Below, piece after piece: positions 1 to 5,528 of a DNA stretch of 5,590 bases. The position numbers and the translations under genes are program-made. Location of the stretch: the NCBI GenBank assembly GCA_030754475.1, contig JASMAE010000396.1:1-5590 (forward strand), read 5' to 3'. Positions within the stretch are counted from its first letter, which is position 1. Each line of letters opens with the position of its first letter. Below the pieces are notes generated by a model. That model saw only the letters and a list, made by a program, of their open reading frames with translations. It was not told the origin of the DNA and ran no database searches. The stretch comes from Rhodospirillales bacterium. GTDB taxonomy: Bacteria > Pseudomonadota > Alphaproteobacteria > Rhodospirillales > JASLLV01.

Positions 1-243
1 GCCATTGATAATGCTGATCGAGTGAATGTTGTGATCTCCGAACGCCGACATTCCGAACCGGACGTTGACCTTCGGAATCTCAACATCAAACTTCTTTAAG
101 AGACCCTCTTGGGCCACCGCGCCCGGGGTCATGACAAGCCCGGAGAGAGCCAGCGCCACTCCTATCGCGGCCACGGTTCTGAGCAGCTGGCGCCGATAGA
201 TGGACTGTGATTTGACCCAAAAATTGCTGATAATTTGGCTCAT
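1..243 (-). CDS. Exported solute-binding protein, probably ABC importer type (partial, N-terminus only)
   Basis: The first 81 codons are visible and the gene runs off the left edge. The ATG at 243 is preceded by GGGAGG with 5 bases between, a strong ribosome binding site that fixes the start. Residues 1-44 look like a long export signal: a polar N-region, paired arginines (R17, R18) followed by QLLR, a hydrophobic stretch at about 23-38 (TVAAIGVALALSGLVM), and a likely cleavage after AVA (42-44). The RR-x-L-L pattern resembles a Tat signal, though Sec export is also possible. The mature part begins with a segment of the type VNVRFGMSAFGD (about 58-69), then a stretch ending in IING. This is typical of the first strand and helix of NitT/TauT (NMT1-like) periplasmic binding proteins; that family call is inferred from a short stretch. 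It is unrelated to the family-5 binding protein in this window. It has its own upstream promoter, so it probably starts a separate transporter operon. The ligand is unknown. Confidence 0.7.
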   Translation of the reverse strand, partial: MSQIISNFWVKSQSIYRRQLLRTVAAIGVALALSGLVMTPGAVAQEGLLKKFDVEIPKVNVRFGMSAFGDHNIHSISIING

Positions 244-319
244 CGTTCCCTCCCAAAAACCGCGTGTTTCGCTGATTTTCGCACCATAGCGCGTCGCGCA
301 GGGTACCGAAAGATCCGTC

Positions 320-347
320 GTTATAGAATGGGGCTCAGGGATGTCAA
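320..347 (-). promoter_or_regulatory. Near-consensus sigma70-type promoter for the left-edge binding-protein gene
   Basis: On the minus strand a perfect -35 box TTGACA (347-342) is followed after 16 bases by TATAAC (325-320), a 5/6 match to the -10 consensus. Transcription would begin near 313, giving a leader of about 70 bases before the ATG at 243. The match is far better than anything expected by chance in such GC-rich DNA. The promoter lies in the 178-base gap after the amidase gene, so it makes the downstream gene independent of the enzyme genes. Confidence 0.75.
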
Positions 348-348
348 T

Positions 349-375
349 ACGTCCGCTTTCCGCACGTCCTTTCGC
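349..375 (-). repeat. Adjacent imperfect direct repeats just upstream of the -35 box
   Basis: On the plus strand, ACGTCCGCTTTCCGC (349-363) is followed at once by a shortened copy, ACGTCCTTTCGC (364-375), which differs by small gaps. The pair ends one base from the -35 box at 342-347. That position suits an activator or UP-type contact site, but no regulator is visible and a two-copy imperfect repeat could be accidental. Confidence 0.35.
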
Positions 376-421
376 GATTGCGACCTAACGCTGCGGGTTC
401 CCAATCTCCAGCGGCCGGAAC

Positions 422-1381
422 TCAGTCGAACACGAGGCGCGGCAGATAGCACGAGACCACCCAGTTCGGGCGGTCGACCACCTCGCTGATCCTGAGGTCG
501 CCGCAGACGCTCAACAGCATGTAGGCGTCCTCGGGCCGCATGCTATACCGCGCGCTGACGAGGTCGATCATACCGCGCACGCAGTCCTTCGCGGCCTCCA
601 TCAGATCGGGCCCGATCCCCGTCGTCACCTCGTAGCCCTTGCTGTCCAGGTGGCGGCTCACCGGCCCCGGAGTCACGAAGCGCGGGAAGGGCAGGTTGGC
701 CCCCTTTTCCAGCTCAAGGTGCACGCTCACGCTCGCCAGCGTCTCGATGGCCGTTCCGCAGACCTCTCCGTCTCCCTGAGCGGCATGGGGATCGCCGATC
801 GAGAAAAGCGCACCCTCGACCTCGACCGGAAGGTAGAGTTCGACGCCAAGCGTCAGGTCCCGGATGTCCATGTTGCCGCCACTGCGGTAGGGGGGAATCG
901 TACTGTGGCTGCCGGGCGCCGCCCGGGCCACGCCCACAGTGCCACAAAACGGCTTAAGGGGGATTCGGGCGCCGGGGCCGTAAGCGGCCGGCTTGCCAAA
1001 GCCGGTGTCGTAACTCCAGATGTTGATCGCGGGGACGGGGAAGTCATCGGCCAGCAGCCCGAAACCGGGGACGATAGCCGTCCATCCCCAGCCCGGCCCC
1101 TCGAAGCCGACCAGCGTGACCTTGAGTGCGTCGCCGGGCCGAGCGCCGTCCACGTAGACCGGCCCGGAGATGGCGTTGACACGCGAAAAGTCCAGGTTTC
1201 GGATGTCGTCTGCGGTCGAGTCCCGTGTTATCTGGCCGAGGGTGCCGTCGATATCCCTAAACTCGATGGTCTCGCCCGGGGCGACCGTAAGCGCGGGGGG
1301 GTGCGCGTTGTCCCAGCTCAGGTGCTGGTGCTCCTTGTGAATGGTCCGAATTGCCGGTGTCGAGGCCGTCGCGTGGGCCAT
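422..1381 (-). CDS. Acetamidase/formamidase-family amidase (FmdA/AmdA family)
   Basis: This 319-residue cytoplasmic hydrolase has no signal peptide or membrane segment. Members of the FmdA_AmdA family hydrolyse formamide, acetamide or other short amides to ammonia plus the acid; some act on other C-N bonds, so the exact substrate is open. Family marks from the ATG start are an N-terminal beta-rich part with DGTLGQITRDST (about 45-56), PGWGW (96-100), FCGTVGVA (145-152), SGGNMD (167-172), and the strongly conserved GDPHAAQGDGEVCGTAIE (196-213). The C-terminus has the typical MLLSVCGDLRISEVVD (288-303). Length fits the family (roughly 300-410). The ATG at 1381 is chosen because GAGGA lies 8 bases upstream; a GTG five codons earlier (1396) contains that site's start and is less likely. 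It lies 141 bases downstream of the racemase-family gene on the same strand, so the two are probably co-transcribed. No T-rich terminator is visible after its stop. Confidence 0.9.
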   Translation of the reverse strand: MAHATASTPAIRTIHKEHQHLSWDNAHPPALTVAPGETIEFRDIDGTLGQITRDSTADDIRNLDFSRVNAISGPVYVDGARPGDALKVTLVGFEGPGWGWTAIVPGFGLLADDFPVPAINIWSYDTGFGKPAAYGPGARIPLKPFCGTVGVARAAPGSHSTIPPYRSGGNMDIRDLTLGVELYLPVEVEGALFSIGDPHAAQGDGEVCGTAIETLASVSVHLELEKGANLPFPRFVTPGPVSRHLDSKGYEVTTGIGPDLMEAAKDCVRGMIDLVSARYSMRPEDAYMLLSVCGDLRISEVVDRPNWVVSCYLPRLVFD

Positions 1382-1522
1382 TTCCGTTTTCCTCACTGCT
1401 TCGTATCGCGTCCGATCCGCACGAATTTAAGTCCCACGGTAGGCCACCACGGCGCCGGTGTCACCATTGCGATCGGCAAGGGGTTCGGGTCGCCGCCGCC
1501 ACGAATCGGGTTATGGCCGGGC

Positions 1523-2560
1523 TCACACGAGCGCGCCTTCGTCGAGACGGAACCCGTCGGGGAACGGGTCCGTGGGATCGAGGCCGTACTGGTGAATGCC
1601 GCTGATCCAGCCGCGCCCGGCAACGGCCGGAGTGACCGCCGGGATGCCACCCACTTCGGTGGTGCCGACGATCTCGGCATCGAAGCGGGAATCGATGATC
1701 GAGCGGTTCTCGAACGTCTCGCCCGGCTTGATCTGGCCCCGAGCGTGCATGATGGCGAGCCGCGCCGAGGTCGCCGTGCCGGTGGGGCAGCGGTCGATGT
1801 GATATGGCGGCGGCCGGGGGACGACCGCGTTGCGGCCCAGCTTGCGCCCGTCCTCGGCGTCGACGACGGAAACGGCGATGGCCGCCATGGAGACCGTATG
1901 GATCTCCGGATTCTCGGGGTGTATGGCCTCGATCTGCGCGGCCGCGGCGGCGATGATGCGCCCGCCCATGGCGGCCAGGTCCCGCGCCTCGTCGGGCTTG
2001 ACGGCGAAGCCGAGCGCGTGGGCGTCGGCGAAGGCAAACACCACGCCGCCGTAGGCGACGTCGACGGGAATCGTGCCCACCCCTTCCACCTCGAGCGGGT
2101 GGTCGAGGTGGAAGACGAAACAGGGCACGTTGGTGAACTTGATCTGCTCGCAGCGGCCGTCGCGACACCTCGCCGTGACACCCACCAAGCCACCCGGCGC
2201 CTCGAGGACGAACCGGGTCTCGGGCTCGGTCATGGGAATCATCCCGGTCTCCAGAAGCACGGTGGCCGTGCAGATGGTGTTGGAGCCGGACATGGGCGCG
2301 TATCCGTTGACCAGCATGATGATGAAGCCCACGTCCGCTTCCGGCGTCGTCGGCGGCACGACGAGGTTGGCGCACCAGGTTCCTCCGCCGCGGGGTTCGT
2401 TGAGCAGGAACCGGCGCAACCAGTCCCCCTCGGTCTCCATGTGACGCATTTTGTCGAACATCGTCCGTCCCGGGGGCGGCAGCACACCCCCGACGACGAC
2501 CCGGCCGACCTCGCCCTCGGCGTGGGCATCGACCACGGTGATCGTTCTTCCCCAATTCAT
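1523..2560 (-). CDS. Proline racemase superfamily protein with Ser/Thr in place of the catalytic Cys pair (racemase, epimerase or hydroxyproline dehydratase)
   Basis: The 345-residue length is normal for the proline racemase / 4-hydroxyproline 2-epimerase / trans-3-hydroxyproline dehydratase superfamily. Visible marks are VVDAHAEGEVGRVVVGG near the N-terminus (9-25), EPRGGG (55-60), MSGSNTICTATVLLETG (90-106), the internal YGGVVFAFADA (170-180), DRCPTGTATSARLA (256-269), and a C-terminal GRGWISGIHQYGLDP (315-329). True racemases and epimerases carry catalytic Cys in MCGH and DRSPCGT. Here those positions are Ser91 and Thr260, with a Cys displaced to 258. In characterised family members, loss of a Cys (for example the Cys/Thr pair of human L3HYPDH) goes with dehydratase rather than racemase activity, so a dehydratase or other proton-transfer role is inferred. 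The start at 2560 has AGGAGG 10 bases upstream. The protein is soluble with no signal. The amidase gene follows on the same strand, and the peptide-type importer genes diverge upstream. Confidence 0.85.
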   Translation of the reverse strand: MNWGRTITVVDAHAEGEVGRVVVGGVLPPPGRTMFDKMRHMETEGDWLRRFLLNEPRGGGTWCANLVVPPTTPEADVGFIIMLVNGYAPMSGSNTICTATVLLETGMIPMTEPETRFVLEAPGGLVGVTARCRDGRCEQIKFTNVPCFVFHLDHPLEVEGVGTIPVDVAYGGVVFAFADAHALGFAVKPDEARDLAAMGGRIIAAAAAQIEAIHPENPEIHTVSMAAIAVSVVDAEDGRKLGRNAVVPRPPPYHIDRCPTGTATSARLAIMHARGQIKPGETFENRSIIDSRFDAEIVGTTEVGGIPAVTPAVAGRGWISGIHQYGLDPTDPFPDGFRLDEGALV

Positions 2561-2698
2561 GGCTTGCTTTCCTCCTCGTCTGCGAACCGAATAGCGGCCT
2601 TCTCAATGGCCGTACCACGGGATGACGCCCGACACGTGGCCAATGATCCGAAAGCGTTCCCTCATCGCCGGGACCATCGTGGCACTGCGTAACCGCAC

Positions 2699-2727
2699 CG
2701 GATAAAACACGTACGATCGATTAACAA
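2699..2727 (-). promoter_or_regulatory. Weak candidate promoter towards the racemase/amidase genes
   Basis: On the minus strand TTGTTA (2727-2722, 4/6 match to the -35 consensus) is spaced 17 bases from TATCCG (2704-2699, only about half matching the -10 consensus). Transcription would begin near 2692, leaving a leader of about 130 bases. The match is modest. The case rests on the need for a promoter here and on its place in the A/T-rich centre, overlapping the opposing promoter region. Confidence 0.3.
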
Positions 2728-2730
2728 GCC

Positions 2731-2739
2731 TGCTATACT
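2731..2739 (+). promoter_or_regulatory. Extended -10 promoter for the peptide-type ABC importer operon
   Basis: TGCTATACT carries the extended -10 TGn element followed by TATACT (2734-2739), a 5/6 match to the sigma70 consensus. No good -35 box is found at the normal distance (the sequence near 2711-2717 is poor), which is usual for extended -10 promoters and may mean an activator is needed. The start of transcription would be near 2746, giving a leader of about 150 bases before the ATG at 2899. Confidence 0.5.
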
Positions 2740-2766
2740 ATTCGCTCCAAAGGCGTGCGCGCGCAT

Positions 2767-2868
2767 CCGCATTGGTCGTTTAAAATGCGGTCGCGGGCGT
2801 CGGCATTCGATGGTGCGTGGTCGGTCTTCCACGCCAAGATCAATGGTCCGGGGCGCAAACCCGGGACC
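2767..2868 (+). other. Leader RNA segment with three successive hairpins
   Basis: Between the candidate promoter and the importer's first gene, three inverted repeats occur in series. CCGCATT (2767-2773) pairs perfectly with AATGCGG (2784-2790). GCGTGG (2815-2820) pairs with CCACGC (2829-2834). GGTCC plus GGG (2845-2853) pairs with CCC plus GGACC (2860-2868) around one G-G mismatch. The last ends 18 bases before the ribosome binding site AGAGGA (2887-2892). None is followed by a T tract, so these are not intrinsic terminators. They may shape translation or stability, or the first could be an operator. No known riboswitch class is recognised. Confidence 0.4.
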
Positions 2869-2898
2869 GAACAGGTGCAACGTTTAAGAGGATAACCC

Positions 2899-4464
2899 AT
2901 GAAAAACCTGCTCGCCGGCCTCGTTTCCGGCGTCGCCGCCACCCTGCTGTGGAGCGCGGCCTCGGCCGACGAACTCAAACTCGCTGTCAAGACGGAAACG
3001 AGCGGCATCGATCCCCATTGGCAGACCCTGATCGTCAACATCCAGATCGACCGCCACTTCTTCGACCATCTGATCGAATTTGGCGACAAAATGGAACTCG
3101 TGCCGGGTCTCGCCGCCTCGTGGAAGGCGCTCGATGATAAGACCTGGGAGTTCAAGCTGCGCGAGGGCGTCAAGTGGCAAGACGGATCGCCGTTTACGGC
3201 CGACGACGTGGTCTTTACCTGGGAGCGCATTCCCCAGGTGGTGAACGCGCCGGGTCCGTTTTCGCAATACATTCGGGGCAAGAAAGTCACCAAGGTGGAC
3301 GACTTCACCGTCCGCGTCTCGACCGAGGCCCCGTACCCGTTGATGGAGACCGACGTGGCGCAGTTCGCCATCGTTTCCAGGAAGAATGGTGATGGCGCAA
3401 CGTCTGCCGACTACAACTCCGGCAAGGCGACCATCGGCACCGGCCCTTTCAAGTTCGTCGAGTACGTGTCGGGTGACCGCATTGTCATGAAGGCTAACCC
3501 CGATTATTGGCGCGGCAAGCCCAAGTGGGACCGCGTGACCATCAAGCCGATCAAATCGGGCCCGTCCCGCGTTGCCGCGCTTAGGGCTGGCGATGTGGAC
3601 TTGATTGACTTTGTGCCGCCGGCGGACATCAACACTTTAAAAAAGGATTCAAGCGTTTCAGTCTGGCAGGGATCGTCGAATCGCCCGGTGTTCCTACACC
3701 TCGACACCAACCGGGATCTCTCGCCGAGCATGCTGACCAACGACGGTAAGCCGCTTTGGCCAAACCCGACCCGTGATTGGAAGGTGCGGAAGGCGATCTC
3801 CTTGGCGATCAACCAGGAAGCCATCGTCGACAAGGTGATGGAGGGCAACGCCATCCTCGCCACGCAGTTGGTGCCGCCAGGGTTCTTCGGCTACAACGAA
3901 GACCTAAAGCCCGGAGAATACGATCCGGACCGCGCCAAGAAACTGTTGGCCGAGGCCGGCTATCCGGACGGCTTCCGGGTCACCCTCAACGGCACCCACG
4001 ACCGCTACATCAACGACAAGCAAATCGTCCAGACGGTGGCCCAGATGGTGTCCCGGATCGGCATCAAGGTTGAGGTCCGGACCCACCCGGTGGCCACCTA
4101 TTACACCACCGCCAACACAGGGGCGTACAGCTTCTGGCTGGGATCCCACAGCGTGTCGACGGGTGAGCCTTCGGCACAACTTAACCACCTGATCCACACC
4201 ACTTGGCCGGGCACGCCCTACTGTTGCACGCCTCGGGGTTATTCAAATCCCCGGGTCGATCGCATTATCGAGAAGGGAATGGTCACAGTAGACAACGACG
4301 AGAGAGAGAAGCTGTTCAAGCAGGCGATCGGAATCGCCGTCGAAGACATTGCCGTCATTCCGCTTCATTACCAGCTCAACACCTGGGCGTCGCGCCCCGG
4401 CATCGAGTACATTTCGCGCCTCGATGAAATGACGCTGGCGCAAAACGTGATCAAGACCAAATAG
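2899..4464 (+). CDS. Periplasmic substrate-binding protein of a peptide-type ABC importer (SBP family 5, DppA/OppA-like)
   Basis: This 521-residue exported protein captures the ligand for the importer whose permease genes follow. Residues 1-23 are a signal peptide: KN at the start, a hydrophobic core LLAGLVSGVAATLLW, and cleavage after ASA (21-23) before DELKLAV. There is no lipobox Cys, so it should be a free periplasmic protein. Family-5 marks are VPGLAASWKALDDKTWEFKL (68-87), LREGVKWQDGSPFTADDVVF (87-106), the IGTGPFKFVEY segment (179-189), NPDYWRGKPKWDRV (200-213), VRKAISLAINQEAIVD (296-311), and DPDRAKKLLAEAGYPDGF (342-359). Length is typical (about 500-540). AGAGGA lies 6 bases before the ATG. 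The gene is followed after 86 bases, including a strong hairpin, by the first permease. Family-5 proteins bind peptides, glutathione, nickel chelates, opines or other solutes, so the ligand cannot be named. The adjacent Cys442-Cys443 pair is unusual for a periplasmic protein. Confidence 0.92.
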   Translation: MKNLLAGLVSGVAATLLWSAASADELKLAVKTETSGIDPHWQTLIVNIQIDRHFFDHLIEFGDKMELVPGLAASWKALDDKTWEFKLREGVKWQDGSPFTADDVVFTWERIPQVVNAPGPFSQYIRGKKVTKVDDFTVRVSTEAPYPLMETDVAQFAIVSRKNGDGATSADYNSGKATIGTGPFKFVEYVSGDRIVMKANPDYWRGKPKWDRVTIKPIKSGPSRVAALRAGDVDLIDFVPPADINTLKKDSSVSVWQGSSNRPVFLHLDTNRDLSPSMLTNDGKPLWPNPTRDWKVRKAISLAINQEAIVDKVMEGNAILATQLVPPGFFGYNEDLKPGEYDPDRAKKLLAEAGYPDGFRVTLNGTHDRYINDKQIVQTVAQMVSRIGIKVEVRTHPVATYYTTANTGAYSFWLGSHSVSTGEPSAQLNHLIHTTWPGTPYCCTPRGYSNPRVDRIIEKGMVTVDNDEREKLFKQAIGIAVEDIAVIPLHYQLNTWASRPGIEYISRLDEMTLAQNVIKTK

Positions 4465-4482
4465 GCGTATCCAGCGACAACC

Positions 4483-4513
4483 GCGGGCAGCCTTCCCCTG
4501 GGAGGCTGCCCGT
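4483..4513 (+). promoter_or_regulatory. Strong GC-rich hairpin between binding-protein and permease genes (no T tract)
   Basis: CGGGCAGCCT (4484-4493) pairs perfectly over 10 bases with AGGCTGCCCG (4503-4512) around a 9-base loop, and a G-U pair (4483/4513) can extend it. It starts 19 bases after the binding-protein stop codon and ends 37 bases before the permease ATG. No run of T follows, so it is not a standard intrinsic terminator. In importer operons such hairpins usually protect the upstream mRNA from 3' exonucleases or partly stop transcription, raising binding protein over permease; that role is inferred here. Confidence 0.6.
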
Positions 4514-4550
4514 CGCCGTCTGAAGCGACCGCCGAGGCGGGGACGACCGC

Positions 4551-5528
4551 ATGAGCGTATTCATCATCCGCCGCCTGATGCAGAGCGTCGTCGTGGTCTT
4601 CGTCATGACGCTGATCGTCTTCTTCGGCGTCATGGTCATCGGCAACCCCGTCGACATCCTGATCGGCCAGGATTGCGACGGCCCGTGTCGCGAGCAAGTG
4701 ATCCGCGCCTTGGGGCTTCACCTGCCGTTGCACGAGCAGTACTTCGTCTTCGTGAAGAACGCGCTCAAGGGCGAGCTCGGGGTCTCGTTCAGGGCGGGCA
4801 TTCCCGCGATCCACTTGATCTTCGAGCGCATGCCGGCGACCATGGAGCTCGCATTCTCGGCCATGTTCATGGCCATCGTGATCGGCATTCCGCTCGGCAT
4901 GTGGGCGGGACTCAAGCCCAATTCGGTCAGCGGCAAGCTGATCATGGGGGGCTCCATCCTCGGCTTCAGCCTGCCCAGCTTCTGGGTCGGGCTGATGTTC
5001 ATAATGATCTTCGCGGTCGCGCTCGACTGGCTCCCGGCGACGGGCAGGGGCGATACCATCCCCGTCCTCGGCCTCCAGTTGAGCCTGTTCACCCTCGATG
5101 GGCTATCGCACTTGATCCTGCCCGCGATCAATTTGGCACTCTTCAAGATGTCGCTCGTCATCCGCCTAACACGGGCCGGAATGCGCGAGGCCCTGTTCAT
5201 GGACTACGTCAAGTTCGCCTATGCCAAGGGGCTCGGCCAGCGGCGGGTCGTCTTGGTTCACGTGCTCAAGAACATCTTGATCCCCGTCGTCACCGTGCTC
5301 GGCCTCGAACTCGGCAACGTCATCGCGTTCTCCGTGGTCACCGAAACAGTCTTCTCCTGGCCCGGCATGGGCAAGCTGATCATCGATTCGATCGACGTGC
5401 TCGACCGCCCGGTCGTAGTCGCCTACCTCATGATCACGGTCTTCATGTTCATCTTCATCAATCTGGTGGTCGACATCTTTTATTCGATGCTCGACCCGAG
5501 GGTTCGGCTGCAGGGAGCCGAACGATGA
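4551..5528 (+). CDS. Peptide-type ABC importer permease 1 (DppB/OppB/GsiC-like)
   Basis: This 325-residue inner-membrane protein would form half of the translocation channel. It has the DppB-type plan: a first membrane helix at about 9-31, then a periplasmic segment (about 32-97) with ALGLHLPLHEQYFVFVKNAL and GELGVSF. The binding-protein-dependent transport domain follows, with membrane helices at about 98-120, 130-158, 185-205, 243-265 and 287-310. The EAA coupling loop for the ATPase is clear at about 213-246 (EALFMDYVKFAYAKGLG, then HVLKNILIPV). ETVFSWPGMGKL (265-276) and the C-terminal DPRVRLQ (315-321) are also family hallmarks. GGGGA lies 7 bases before the ATG at 4551. The periplasmic loop has Cys42 and Cys46 in DCDGPC, which could form a disulfide. 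Its stop codon overlaps the next gene's ATG (ATGA), indicating translational coupling. Confidence 0.93.
   Translation: MSVFIIRRLMQSVVVVFVMTLIVFFGVMVIGNPVDILIGQDCDGPCREQVIRALGLHLPLHEQYFVFVKNALKGELGVSFRAGIPAIHLIFERMPATMELAFSAMFMAIVIGIPLGMWAGLKPNSVSGKLIMGGSILGFSLPSFWVGLMFIMIFAVALDWLPATGRGDTIPVLGLQLSLFTLDGLSHLILPAINLALFKMSLVIRLTRAGMREALFMDYVKFAYAKGLGQRRVVLVHVLKNILIPVVTVLGLELGNVIAFSVVTETVFSWPGMGKLIIDSIDVLDRPVVVAYLMITVFMFIFINLVVDIFYSMLDPRVRLQGAER

Larger units (their letters stand above)
2561..2898. promoter_or_regulatory. Divergent intergenic regulatory region between the enzyme genes and the importer genes
   Basis: This 338-base stretch has no credible gene. It separates two divergently read groups and must hold both sets of start signals. 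Its middle (about 2700-2750) is clearly more A/T-rich than the flanking coding DNA, where both candidate promoters fall back to back. Short inverted repeats lie on the enzyme side: CGGCC/GGCCG (2595-2599 with 2608-2612) and CCACG/CGTGG (2615-2619 with 2635-2639). They could be operator halves or hairpins in the enzyme mRNA leader. No known riboswitch or regulator site is recognised. Confidence 0.6.

Noticed and set aside
235..489. Plus-strand 84-codon open frame across the left intergenic region
   Set aside because: It lacks a ribosome binding site, overlaps the ends of two minus-strand genes and their promoter, and has no recognisable features.
1382..1396. GTG start five codons upstream of the chosen amidase start
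   Set aside because: The GAGGA ribosome binding site overlaps this GTG and is well spaced for the ATG at 1381; nothing comparable precedes the GTG.
1461..2618. Minus-strand open frame of 385 codons overlapping the racemase-family gene in another frame
   Set aside because: The product is Arg/Gly/His-rich low-complexity sequence, while the overlapping frame encodes clear family motifs and has a good ribosome binding site.
650..2692. Very long plus-strand open frame (680 codons) lying opposite both enzyme genes
   Set aside because: The translation is rich in Arg, Gly, Asp and His with no recognisable domain, and it crosses two well-supported minus-strand genes and their gap. This is the usual antisense effect of GC-rich codon use.
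2767..2868. Guanidine-II (mini-ykkC) riboswitch, considered because of paired hairpins near a nitrogen-compound importer
   Set aside because: The hairpin loops do not carry the ACGR sequences that define the class, and the stems differ in spacing.
2662..3371. Minus-strand open frames opposite the start of the binding-protein gene
   Set aside because: They are antisense to a gene with a clear signal peptide, family motifs and ribosome binding site, and show no family features of their own.
4483..4520. Intrinsic transcription terminator after the binding-protein gene
   Set aside because: The stem is strong, but the following bases (TCGCCGTCTG) contain no T run, and the permease gene continues the operon.
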